From positions 3,906,001-3,970,000 of the forward strand of contig NZ_VIWU01000001.1 of the NCBI RefSeq assembly GCF_007994075.1: 64,000 nucleotides of DNA. The letters run 5' to 3'. Shown in pieces: positions 29,502 to 37,065 of this stretch. The notes beneath the pieces were generated by a model. It made no database searches and was not told the origin of the DNA. It saw nothing but the letters and a program-made list of their open reading frames with translations. Source of the DNA: Pseudonocardia hierapolitana. GTDB taxonomy: Bacteria; Actinomycetota; Actinomycetes; Mycobacteriales; Pseudonocardiaceae. Position 1 is the first letter of the stretch. Every line of letters begins with the position of its first letter. Position numbers and translations under genes: made by a program.

Positions 29502-30887
29502 ATGCGGACAGCGGGGCCTGCCGAAACCCCGGACCTGTCCGGATTGATCGACGTTTCCCCCATCGGCGCCGGTGGCTTCGCCGATGTCTATCGCGCTCGC
29601 CAGGCCCACCTCGGACGGTGGGTGGCGCTGAAGGTTTTCCGGGTCGCCTTGCACGAGCCGGCGGTGGCGAACCAGTTCCGAGCCGAATGCCAGGCGGTGA
29701 GCCGGCTGGACGACCACCTGCACGTGATACGCGTGTACGACGCGGGTCTTCTCCCGGATGGGCGGCCGTATCTGGTCACGGAGCTGTGCGACAGCTCGCT
29801 GCAGCAGCTGGTGGTCCGTCGCGGCGGGGCGCTCCCGGAACTGGAGGCCGTGGAGCTCGGGTACCGCGTCGCGATCGCCCTGCTCGCCGCCCACTCGGCT
29901 CAGGTGATCCACGGCGACGTCACGCCGCAGAACGTCCTCATCCGGTCGTCGGGCGCGCCGGTTCTGGCCGACTTCGGGCTCGCCGTCCTGCGCGACTACC
30001 GCGGCAACACCGCCAGCGGCTTCAACCCCGCCTACGCGGCGCCCGAAGCCCTCAGCCACGAGGGCAGGATCGACGAGCGGACCGACGTGTACGGGCTCGG
30101 CGCGACCCTCTACGCGATGCTGACCGGTCGCGCCCCGTTCGGGCTGCAATGGGGCGAGTCGGAAGCCGCGCGCAACCGGCGGGTCCTCGAGGAACCGGTC
30201 TCCTGGCCTGCCGGCACCTCCGTGAGCGACCGCCTGGAAGGGCTGGTCTCGGGGATGCTGGCGAAGGAGCCGGGCCTGCGCCCGGAGCTCAGCACGGTCG
30301 CGGACGAGCTGACCCGGCTGGGGGACGACCTCACCCAACCCCACGCACCACCCGCGGCACACTCCGGCCCACCGGACGGCACCGGGCTGGGCAGCGAGAA
30401 GACCGTCGCCATCGCCGATGCGCCGCCCGCGGCCTCGCCGAGGTCGTCCGTGCCCCGGATGCGGGCGCCCCGCCCGGAACGGTCGATCTCGAAGGTCGCA
30501 CGCGCGCATCCACGGCTCGTCGTCATCGCAGCGGTGAGCCTGATCCTCGCCGGCGGCATCCTCGTCTCGGCGGTCGTGACCTCGGGAACGGCCGGCGATG
30601 CGCCACCGGCCGCCAGCACTCCGGGCGTTTCGGTCGTCGAGCTTGCACCCCCTGATCCGCTCGGCGCCCTCGCCACCAGGTTGAGCTGGTCCGGCACCCC
30701 CGGGCTGACCTACACCCTCGTCGTGACGAGGCAGGGCGAGCAACCGCGCGACGAGCCCGCCGGTGAAGCGACGACCGTGACGGTCGCGACGGAACCCTCG
30801 GCGGCCTACTGCTTCCAGGTCCGTGGCACTGACGGCCGGCAGGTGGTAGAGAGCAACGTGCAACGGCTGCGTGACGCGGTGTGCTGA
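29502..30887 (+). CDS. Receptor-type Ser/Thr protein kinase with extracellular domain
   Basis: The 461-residue protein has a kinase domain (residues 12-275): glycine loop IGAGGFADVY, lysine VALK (44), DFG (157-159) and APE (180-182). The catalytic loop is HGDVTPQN (137-144), lacking the usual arginine after His and the lysine of HRDLKPxN. This is non-canonical but seen in some actinobacterial kinases. A Pro/Ala-rich linker, one transmembrane helix (about 337-357, VVIAAVSLILAGGILVSAVV) and an extracellular FN3-like domain (LSWSGTPGLTYTLVVTRQG) follow. It probably phosphorylates partners read by the two FHA proteins of the island. Confidence 0.88.
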   Translation: MRTAGPAETPDLSGLIDVSPIGAGGFADVYRARQAHLGRWVALKVFRVALHEPAVANQFRAECQAVSRLDDHLHVIRVYDAGLLPDGRPYLVTELCDSSLQQLVVRRGGALPELEAVELGYRVAIALLAAHSAQVIHGDVTPQNVLIRSSGAPVLADFGLAVLRDYRGNTASGFNPAYAAPEALSHEGRIDERTDVYGLGATLYAMLTGRAPFGLQWGESEAARNRRVLEEPVSWPAGTSVSDRLEGLVSGMLAKEPGLRPELSTVADELTRLGDDLTQPHAPPAAHSGPPDGTGLGSEKTVAIADAPPAASPRSSVPRMRAPRPERSISKVARAHPRLVVIAAVSLILAGGILVSAVVTSGTAGDAPPAASTPGVSVVELAPPDPLGALATRLSWSGTPGLTYTLVVTRQGEQPRDEPAGEATTVTVATEPSAAYCFQVRGTDGRQVVESNVQRLRDAVC

Positions 30888-30917
30888 CTCGGTCGGGGCG
30901 CCGCACCCGGGGGGAAC

Positions 30918-31574
30918 ATGAGAACGCGTGGTCCATTGGTCACCCTTGCCGCCGTCGGCGTGCTCGCCGTCGTCGTCCTCGTCGTGAGCCTGGTGCGGAC
31001 GCCCGCCCCCGCCGCGAAGCCCGCGCCGGCCGCACCGCCCCTCGCCATCGCGGACGACCCACCCCCGACCACCACGCCGCCCGCCCCGGCACGGGAAGGC
31101 GTCTACACCGGGCACACCAGCGGCAACGAGGTCACCGTGGCGGTCGCCGTGTCCGGCGAGCAGGCATCCGCCTACATCTGTGACGGGAAGCGGATCGAGT
31201 CCTGGCTGGAAGGCACGGTCTCCGGCGAGCAGGTGAACCTGCAGGGGCGGAACGGCGCCCAGCTCACCGCCACGCTCTCCGACGACGCGGCACTCGGCAT
31301 GGTCACGGTCGCCGAGCAGCAACTGCCGTTCTCCGCGGCGGTGGCGGGGCCGCCCGCCGGCATCTACGAGGGGCAGGCCACCGTGGACGGGGAGCCCAAC
31401 CGCATCGGCTGGATCGTCCTGCCCAGCGGGCGCCAGGTCGGCATCAACAACGTGGCGGGGAAGAGGGGACCGGCACCCGAGCTCGATCCGAACGACCTCG
31501 ACGAGTTCGAACTCCGCGGCGTGGACGTCGAGGTGAAGCGCATCGGCGGCGGGGACCCGGTCGTCCCGCGATGA
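30918..31574 (+). CDS. Single-pass membrane-anchored extracellular protein
   Basis: The 218-residue protein has an N-terminal uncleaved-type transmembrane helix (VTLAAVGVLAVVVLVVSLV, residues 8-26), a Pro/Thr-rich stalk (about 30-58), and an extracytoplasmic beta-rich domain with two related halves (GVYTGHTSGNEVTVAVAVSG and GIYEGQATVDGEPNRIGWIVL). There is no catalytic motif. It lies 30 bp after the kinase and overlaps the next gene by 4 bp, so it is part of the same transcript and may be a ligand-binding or envelope partner of the kinase. The family was not recognised. Confidence 0.65.
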   Translation: MRTRGPLVTLAAVGVLAVVVLVVSLVRTPAPAAKPAPAAPPLAIADDPPPTTTPPAPAREGVYTGHTSGNEVTVAVAVSGEQASAYICDGKRIESWLEGTVSGEQVNLQGRNGAQLTATLSDDAALGMVTVAEQQLPFSAAVAGPPAGIYEGQATVDGEPNRIGWIVLPSGRQVGINNVAGKRGPAPELDPNDLDEFELRGVDVEVKRIGGGDPVVPR

Positions 31575-32173
31575 CCACGCCCGACCCCGACCTCACGCGC
31601 CCCCGCGCCACGGCTCCGCCGGTGCCATCGGCGGCCGCGCCCGCTGCCGCGTCGTGGACCGCGGTCGCCGTGCCGGTTGCGGTGGGTACGGGCGTGGCCG
31701 TCGTGCTCGGCGTGTACGGCCGTCTGCACACCGCGACCGGGCTGTCGCTCGCCCTCCCGGGATTCTCCGGAACCCTGTACGTGAAGGCCTGGCTGACCAC
31801 CCTCGCGTTCGTCCTCGCGCTCGTGCAGATCTTGACGGCGATGGTCCTGGACGGCCGCATCACGGTCGACCTGCCGAACCTGCCCGCCGTTCACCGGTGG
31901 TCCGGGCGTTTCGCGGTGCTCTTCACGGTGCCCGTGGCGGTCCATTGCCTCTACGCACTCGGATTTCGGTTCGACGACCCACGGGTGCTGGTGCACTCGC
32001 TCGTCGGCTGCCTGCTGTACGGGGCGTTCACCGCGAAGATGCTGCTGCTCACGCGACCGTGGCTGCCACGATGGGCCGTACCGGCGGTGGGCGGCGTGCT
32101 CTTCTCGGTGCTCGTCGCGCTGTGGCTCACGTCCTCGTTGTGGGTGTTCACCACCGCCGGATTCCACCTGTAG
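31571..32173 (+). CDS. DUF6529-family membrane protein, cytochrome b561-like
   Basis: The 200-residue protein has a disordered N-terminal 25 residues and then five predicted transmembrane helices. Helix-located histidines (HRW near residue 107, VAVHCLY, VLVHSLVG) are spaced as in b561/ferric-reductase-like haem proteins, matching DUF6529. Haem binding is an inference from the histidines. It overlaps the preceding gene (ATGA) and closes the island transcript. Confidence 0.75.
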   Translation: MTTPDPDLTRPRATAPPVPSAAAPAAASWTAVAVPVAVGTGVAVVLGVYGRLHTATGLSLALPGFSGTLYVKAWLTTLAFVLALVQILTAMVLDGRITVDLPNLPAVHRWSGRFAVLFTVPVAVHCLYALGFRFDDPRVLVHSLVGCLLYGAFTAKMLLLTRPWLPRWAVPAVGGVLFSVLVALWLTSSLWVFTTAGFHL

Positions 32174-32207
32174 CGCGCCGACCGTCCTGTGAGCGGATCG
32201 GACCAGG

Positions 32208-32519
32208 TCAGGCGCCTGCGGCGCGCGACTGCTGAACGACCTCGAACTCCAGCAGCGACGATCCGGTGCCCACCGGGCGCGCCCGCTCGCCGGAGTGGGC
32301 CTGCATGCCGGCGCCTTTCATCCACGCCTGGAACGACTCGTCGTCCTCCCAGTGGGTGACGACGAAGTAGCGGTTGTCGCCGGACACCGGGCGCAGCAGC
32401 TCGAACGACAGGAAGCCCGGCTGGCCGTCCACGGCGTGCAGCCGGTTGGCGAACCGCCTCTCCAGCTCCTCGCCCGCGCCCTCGGGCACCTCGATCGCAT
32501 TGATCTTCACGACGGCCAT
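32208..32519 (-). CDS. mhuD: Haem-degrading monooxygenase MhuD
   Basis: The 103-residue ferredoxin-like protein is nearly collinear with M. tuberculosis MhuD (Rv3592), which cleaves haem to mycobilin and iron. The haem-site residues are kept at identical positions: Asn7 (MAVVKIN), Trp66 (DESFQAW) and His75 (GMQAHSG). The start is ATG 32519. The next gene, an alpha/beta hydrolase, is also the neighbour in mycobacteria. It provides iron from haem, complementing the siderophore reductase at 13827. Confidence 0.93.
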   Translation of the reverse strand: MAVVKINAIEVPEGAGEELERRFANRLHAVDGQPGFLSFELLRPVSGDNRYFVVTHWEDDESFQAWMKGAGMQAHSGERARPVGTGSSLLEFEVVQQSRAAGA

Positions 32520-32576
32520 GGCCACAAGGGTAGTGGCTACGGGGCCGACCCGGCCGGCAGCTCGAGCCGCGATGCG

Positions 32577-32726
32577 ATGTGCGATGTGGATGCCGATGAT
32601 CTCGCTGTGCTCCTCGAGCGCCACGTCGCGGTCGTGCTCGACGGGCTGCGCGCCCGTCCGGGTGCTCAACTCCCGGGCCGTCCGCTCGTGCTCGAGGACA
32701 TGAGGCGGGCCGGTGGGGACGGGTAG
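32577..32726 (+). CDS. Possible small ORF upstream of the hydrolase
   Basis: A 49-residue frame (MCDVDADDLAVLLERHVAVVLDG...) has coding-like third-position GC and a helical, acidic composition, in the gap between divergent mhuD and the hydrolase gene. It overlaps the hydrolase start by 14 bp and has no clear ribosome-binding site. No homologue was recognised, and it may be spurious. Confidence 0.25.
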   Translation: MCDVDADDLAVLLERHVAVVLDGLRARPGAQLPGRPLVLEDMRRAGGDG

Positions 32727-33504
32727 GCGCGCGGTGCGGGCCTCCGACGGGCTCGAGCTGGCCGTCACCGAGTTCGGCGGCGCCGGCACGCCGATCCTGC
32801 TGCTGCACGGGCTCATGGGGCGGGCGAGCACGTGGTGGGCGGTCGCCGAGTGGCTGGCCTGCCGCGGCCGGGTCGTCGGCGTGGACGCGCGCGGGCACGG
32901 CCGCTCGGGAGCGCGCGGACCGTGGACCACCGACCGGATGGTCGCGGACGTCGTCGACGTGCTCACCGAGCTCGGGCCCGCCGTGGTGATCGGGCACTCC
33001 ATGGGCGGCCTGCACGGTCTGGTGGCCGCGGCCCGGCGCCCGGAGCTGGTGTGCGCGCTCGTGGTGGAGGACATGGGCGTCGACTTCCGGGGGCGCAGCG
33101 CCGCGGACGCACGGGCGTGGTTCACCGCGCTCCCGCAGCCGTTCCCGTCGCTGGCGGCGGTGCGGCGGGCGTTCGGGTACCCGCGTCCCGAGTTCGGCGA
33201 GTACATGACCGAGTGCGTCGAGGAGCGGGCCGACGGCTACCACCTGCTGGCCCGGGTCGACCACACCACCGCGATCGCGGCCGAGTGGGCCGAGCGCGAC
33301 CACTGGGCGGCGGTGGCCTCCGTCCGTTGCCCGGCGCTTCTCGTCGAAGCGGAGGAAAGTGTGGCGCCGTCGGGGCAGATGGCCCTGATGGCGGCCCGCA
33401 TGGACGAAGCGACGCACGTGCGCGTGCCGGGCACGGGGCACCTGGTGCACGCGGGGCCGGGCTTCCAGCCGCTCATCGAGTCGTTTCTGAGTACTCATAT
33501 GTGA
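32713..33504 (+). CDS. Alpha/beta hydrolase (Rv3591c-like)
   Basis: The 263-residue alpha/beta hydrolase has the oxyanion region LLLHGLMG (residues 24-31), nucleophile elbow GHSMGG (about 94-99), and catalytic histidine in GTGHLVHAGPG near the C-terminus. No signal peptide is seen. The substrate is unknown. Synteny next to mhuD matches M. tuberculosis. The start is GTG 32713. Its stop overlaps the candidate PadR operator. Confidence 0.85.
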   Translation: MGTGRRAVRASDGLELAVTEFGGAGTPILLLHGLMGRASTWWAVAEWLACRGRVVGVDARGHGRSGARGPWTTDRMVADVVDVLTELGPAVVIGHSMGGLHGLVAAARRPELVCALVVEDMGVDFRGRSAADARAWFTALPQPFPSLAAVRRAFGYPRPEFGEYMTECVEERADGYHLLARVDHTTAIAAEWAERDHWAAVASVRCPALLVEAEESVAPSGQMALMAARMDEATHVRVPGTGHLVHAGPGFQPLIESFLSTHM

Positions 33505-33509
33505 GTGCT
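33490..33509. promoter_or_regulatory. Candidate PadR operator
   Basis: AGTACTCATATGTGAGTGCT is a palindrome with 16 of 20 positions matching its own reverse complement. It ends 12 bp before the PadR GTG start and covers the hydrolase stop. PadR proteins bind similar ACTC/GAGT repeats, so autoregulation is likely. Confidence 0.6.
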
Positions 33510-33521
33510 TTACTGTCGTCC

Positions 33522-34067
33522 GTGAACCCGACGAGGCTGTTCGTGCTGAGCGCGCTCGCCAAGGGCGGCGCGATGTACGGCCACCAGATCCGACGCGACG
33601 CCCGGGTGGACCGGGCCGAGCTGTGGTCCGACGTGCGCCCGGGCTCGCTCTACGGTGCGCTGCACCGGTTGGAGGGCGAGGGCCTGGTCCGGGCCTTGCG
33701 CACCGAGCAGCAGGGGCGCCTGCCGGCCCGCACCGTCTACGAGATCACCGACGAGGGCCGCCGCGAGCTCGCCGTGCTGCAGGCGGAGGCGTTCGAGGAG
33801 GTCCGGTTCCCACCCGACCCGGTCGACCTCGCGCTCGCCACGGCGTCCGACGTGGACGAAGCCACGCTGCGCGGCCACGTGGAGGACCGGGTCCGCGACC
33901 TGACCGCGCGGCTCTCCCGGCTCGACCACCTCGCCGAGCGCCGCTGGCCGGACCAGACCCCGGCCGACGACCTCGTGCTCGAGCACGCCCGGCTGCGGTT
34001 GCGGGCGGAGCTGGAATGGCACGCGCTCGTGCTGGACCGGCTCGGCAAGCTGGGCGGTGCCTCGTGA
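33522..34067 (+). CDS. PadR-family transcriptional regulator
   Basis: The 181-residue protein has a winged helix (FVLSALAKGGAMYGHQIRRDA and SDVRPGSLYGALHRLEGEGLV), the wing RTVYEITDEGRRELAVL, and a C-terminal helical dimerisation arm with coiled-coil character (VEDRVRDLTARLSRLDHLAE). The GTG at 33522 is preferred over an in-frame GTG at 33501, which lies inside the operator. The downstream def gene overlaps by 4 bp, so PadR and peptide deformylase are co-transcribed. Confidence 0.88.
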   Translation: MNPTRLFVLSALAKGGAMYGHQIRRDARVDRAELWSDVRPGSLYGALHRLEGEGLVRALRTEQQGRLPARTVYEITDEGRRELAVLQAEAFEEVRFPPDPVDLALATASDVDEATLRGHVEDRVRDLTARLSRLDHLAERRWPDQTPADDLVLEHARLRLRAELEWHALVLDRLGKLGGAS

Positions 34068-34558
34068 CCGTCCGGGAGCTGCGGTTGATCGGCGACCCGG
34101 TGCTGCGGACGCCGTGCCTGCAGGTGACGGAGTTCGACGCCGCGCTCGCCGCGCTGGTCGGCGACCTGATGGACACGGTCTCGGTGCCCGGGCGCGCCGG
34201 GCTCGCGGCCAACCAGATCGGCGTGTCGCTGGCGGCCTTCTCCTACGACGTCGACGGCGCACGCGGATACGTCGTCAACCCGCGGCTGGTCGCCACCGAC
34301 GGTGAGTACGACGGCGAGGAGGCCTGTCTGTCCGTGCCCGGCGTCTCCGCGCCGCGGCTGCGGGCGGCGTACGCGCGCGTGGAGGGCGTGGACGTGGAGG
34401 GGCGGCCGGTGGCCGTCGAGGGCACCGGGGAGCTCGCCCGCTGCCTGCAGCACGAGACAGACCACCTGCGTGGCGAGCTCTACATCGACGCGCTCACGGG
34501 GGAGCGACGGCGCGCGGCGTTCCGCCGGCTGCGGGACGCCGGGCTCGCCGGTCCCTGA
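34064..34558 (+). CDS. def: Peptide deformylase
   Basis: Peptide deformylase removes the N-formyl group of nascent proteins using a metal held by one cysteine and two histidines. The 164-residue protein has motif 1 as AGLAANQIG (canonical GxGLAAxQ), motif 2 as EACLS (canonical EGCLS) with the metal Cys, and motif 3 QHETDHL. The Gly to Ala change in motif 2 and the motif 1 variant suggest a type III-like or secondary deformylase. The start is GTG 34064, overlapping the PadR stop. Confidence 0.88.
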   Translation: MTVRELRLIGDPVLRTPCLQVTEFDAALAALVGDLMDTVSVPGRAGLAANQIGVSLAAFSYDVDGARGYVVNPRLVATDGEYDGEEACLSVPGVSAPRLRAAYARVEGVDVEGRPVAVEGTGELARCLQHETDHLRGELYIDALTGERRRAAFRRLRDAGLAGP

Positions 34559-35017
34559 TCAGCCGGCGTCGACGGCCACCACGCGCGCCCGGACGGTGGG
34601 CACCGGGTGCAGGAGCGCGAACGCCTCGGCGGGGCGCTCGCTCGCGAGCACGCAATGCGGCAGCCACGTGCCGGGCAGGTAGGCCGCGAGCGGGGAGCGC
34701 ACGCGCCCGGCCAGCGCGTCGTGCACGGCACCGTGCACGGCGAGCAGTTCGGCGTCGACCACGGCGGCGAGCACGAGCTCGTCGGGCCGTCCGGCCACCG
34801 TGCCGAGGGTCTCCAGCCAGATCGACGGCAGGGCGAGCAGCCGCACCTCCGCGGCGAGCGCCTCCTGGGCGGCCTGCGGGATCGCCCCGGCCGCCGCCGC
34901 GATCACGGACGGCGGCTCGGTGGGGGTGGCGATCCCGTGGCCGGACAGCCGCGAACGCAGCGCGGTGAGCTCGGCGCATGCGGCCTCGTCGAGGCGGAAG
35001 CGGACGGTCTGGCCCAT
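34559..35017 (-). CDS. 2'-5' RNA ligase-like (2H phosphoesterase) protein
   Basis: The 152-residue protein fits the two-lobed 2H phosphoesterase fold. The second catalytic-type motif is visible as LPHCVLASE (HxVL), but the first HxT/S motif is not clear: the equivalent stretch reads LPSIWLETLG. It may therefore be a degenerate member. The start ATG 35017 overlaps the mutY stop (TGATG), giving a tight mutY operon on the minus strand. The function is unassigned. Confidence 0.6.
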   Translation of the reverse strand: MGQTVRFRLDEAACAELTALRSRLSGHGIATPTEPPSVIAAAAGAIPQAAQEALAAEVRLLALPSIWLETLGTVAGRPDELVLAAVVDAELLAVHGAVHDALAGRVRSPLAAYLPGTWLPHCVLASERPAEAFALLHPVPTVRARVVAVDAG

Positions 35018-35901
35018 CAGGCGGGAAGCGCGAAACGGCCGTCGTCGTGCTGCTCGGCGAGCCCGTCGACGAGCAGCGAGTCGAGGCAGCGGTCGCGCTG
35101 GGCCGCGTCGTCCCATGCTGCATCGAGCGCGGCGCGCTCCACGGGCCCGTCCGCCCCGCGCAGGACGTCGAGGAGGCGGCCGCGGACCTGCCGGTCGGTG
35201 CCGGCGAAGCCCTGGACCGGCCGGCGCGGGCCGGTGTACTCCGGCCGGCCTGCCGCCCGCCACGCGCACTCCTCGCGTACCGGGCAGATCCCGCAGCGCG
35301 GGGCCCGCGCCGTGCACACGACGGCTCCCAGCTCCATCAGACCGGCGGAGACCACGGCGGCGGAGTGGTCGTCGGGCGGGAGCAGAGCGTCCACGTCGGC
35401 GAGGTCGGCCGCGGTGCGGGCCGGGCCGGCGTCACCGCGACCGTGCACGGCGCGGGCGACGACGCGGCGGACGTTCGTGTCGACCACCGGGCAGCGCCGT
35501 CCGTAGCCGAACGCCGCAACCGCGCGCGCCGTGTACGAACCGATGCCGGGCAGTGCTTCGAGGGCCTCGACATCGGACGGGACGACGTCCCCGTGCTCGC
35601 TCGCGATCACGCCTGCGGTCTCGTGCAGGCGCAGCGCACGGCGGGGGTAGCCGAGCTTGCCCCACGCGCGCAGCACCTCGGCGCGCGACGCCGCGGCCAT
35701 CGCCGACGGGGCGGGCCAGCGCGCGAGCCACTCCGTCCACACCGGTTCGACGCGAGCGACCGGCGTCTGCTGCAGCATGAACTCGCTCACGAGCACCCCC
35801 CACGGCGTGGTGTCCGCGCGGCGCCACGGGAGATCGCGCGCCGCGGCGGGGTACCAGTCGAGCACGAGTGCGGCCATCGACACGGCTGACGATCGTGCCA
35901 T
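35017..35901 (-). CDS. mutY: A/G-specific adenine glycosylase
   Basis: MutY removes adenine opposite 8-oxoguanine. The 294-residue protein has FMLQQTPVARV (with the residues around catalytic Glu), the helix-hairpin-helix LPGIGSYTARAVAAFGYG, the catalytic Asp in VVDTNVRRV, and a 4Fe-4S cluster motif C-x6-C-x2-C-x5-C (CTARAPRCGICPVREEC). No C-terminal NUDIX domain is present, as in mycobacteria. ATG 35901 was chosen; ATG 35877 is an in-frame alternative. Repeat element B lies just upstream. Confidence 0.95.
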   Translation of the reverse strand: MARSSAVSMAALVLDWYPAAARDLPWRRADTTPWGVLVSEFMLQQTPVARVEPVWTEWLARWPAPSAMAAASRAEVLRAWGKLGYPRRALRLHETAGVIASEHGDVVPSDVEALEALPGIGSYTARAVAAFGYGRRCPVVDTNVRRVVARAVHGRGDAGPARTAADLADVDALLPPDDHSAAVVSAGLMELGAVVCTARAPRCGICPVREECAWRAAGRPEYTGPRRPVQGFAGTDRQVRGRLLDVLRGADGPVERAALDAAWDDAAQRDRCLDSLLVDGLAEQHDDGRFALPA

Positions 35902-35910
35902 GTCGTGTTC

Positions 35911-36039
35911 GATGGCCTCCGCTTCGCTCCGGCGTGCTCGCGGGCCTTCGAGGCGACGTTCCGCTCCTCCGGTGCTCGGTCGCTCGTTCCTCGCTCCCTG
36001 CGCGCCTCCCCCGCGGAACGTCGCCGGCCTGCTCGCTCG
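35911..36039 (-). repeat. 5'-UTR repeat element, copy B, with 13-bp stem and 48-nt loop
   Basis: The left stem GGCGACGTTCCGC (35952-35964) and right stem GCGGAACGTCGCC (36013-36025) are perfect complements. The 48-nt loop between them matches copy A (9804-9851) at 46 of 48 positions. All five stem positions that differ from copy A are compensated on the other arm. On the minus strand it ends GCCGGAGCGAAGCGGAGGCC, 9 bp before the mutY start. Confidence 0.75.
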
Positions 36040-36199
36040 GCTCGAGGTCTCACTGCCGTCGATTCGCTTCCACGCACCGATCGGTGCAGCTGCTGGCCCG
36101 AATGATCGACCGCCGCTCGGGTGCTTCCGGCGCGTCGCGACGCGCCGTGGCGTGCCCTGGTTCGCGACTCGTGGTAGTTGGCGATATACCCTGCGTGAT

Positions 36200-37060
36200 G
36201 TGTGGGAGCCGGTGGGTCCGCTACCCGCGTCCGTCTATTGGAGACGGCGTTGGGTCGCCATCGCCTCTGCAGCCGCCGTGATCGTGCTGCTCACCTGGGG
36301 GGTCGCCGCCCTCACCAGCACGCCCGTAGAACCCGAGACCGTCCGCCCGGCCAGCCGTGCAGCCGTGTCCGCTCCCCAGGAGGCCTCCCCGCCCCCGGCC
36401 GCGCCGCTCGCCGCTGCGCTGCCCTCCTCAACTCCGCCCTCCACAGCGCAGCCCTCCACGGCGGCGCAGCCGGGGGCGGCGGGGTCCACGCCTCCGACGC
36501 CTGTCACCACCGAAGCAGGGCAGGCGCCACCCACCGGCGAGCAACCCGTCACGAACTCCGCGCCGCCGACGTCCCCGCTGCCGATGTCCTCGCTGCCGAC
36601 GCCGGTGCCGTCCCCGCCGGCGCCGTCTCCGACACCCGCGCCGCCGCCCGAGCCGGTGCCGTGCACGAACGAGATGATCGCCGTCAAGGCCGAGGTGGAC
36701 GGCGCCGAACACCGCGTCGGCGATCGGACGTTGCTGCGGCTGGTCGTCACCAACACCTCGGTGCAGCCGTGCGTGCGCGACCTCGACCCGGTCCGCCAGG
36801 AGATCGTCGTCTGGAGCGCGGACGGCGGCCTGCGGCTGTGGTCGAGCAATGACTGCTCATCGGCAAAGGGTGCTGACCTGCGCACGCTCGCTCCCGGTGA
36901 GCCCGTGGCGTTCTCCGTGCGCTGGGCGGGCCGCACCTCGGCCCCCGGCTGCCCGGCGCACCGCGAGACGGTGCCGGCGGGCGAGTACCGCCTGCTGACG
37001 AGGGTGGACGACGTGATCAGCCCACCCACGCAGTTCGTCCGGATCCCCTGGAGCCCCTGA
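36200..37060 (+). CDS. Membrane-anchored proline-rich extracellular protein
   Basis: The 286-residue protein has one N-terminal transmembrane helix (WVAIASAAAVIVLLTWGVAAL, about residues 14-34), a roughly 120-residue Pro/Ala/Ser/Thr-rich stalk, and an extracellular beta-sandwich-like domain with four cysteines (PCTNEMIAVKAEV, QPCVRDLDPV, NDCSSAKG, APGCPAHR). The domain resembles DUF4232-type domains. The GTG start at 36200 follows a GATATACC -10-like element by about 10 bp, so it may be leaderless. It occupies the slot between mutY and radA where disA commonly lies. The function is unknown. Confidence 0.7.
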   Translation: MWEPVGPLPASVYWRRRWVAIASAAAVIVLLTWGVAALTSTPVEPETVRPASRAAVSAPQEASPPPAAPLAAALPSSTPPSTAQPSTAAQPGAAGSTPPTPVTTEAGQAPPTGEQPVTNSAPPTSPLPMSSLPTPVPSPPAPSPTPAPPPEPVPCTNEMIAVKAEVDGAEHRVGDRTLLRLVVTNTSVQPCVRDLDPVRQEIVVWSADGGLRLWSSNDCSSAKGADLRTLAPGEPVAFSVRWAGRTSAPGCPAHRETVPAGEYRLLTRVDDVISPPTQFVRIPWSP

Positions 37061-37065
37061 GGCCC

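Noticed and set aside
28898..30655. 585-codon frame running from the MFS remnant into the kinase
   Set aside because: After about 29230 the translation becomes arginine/proline-rich and is a shadow of the real kinase frame starting at 29502.
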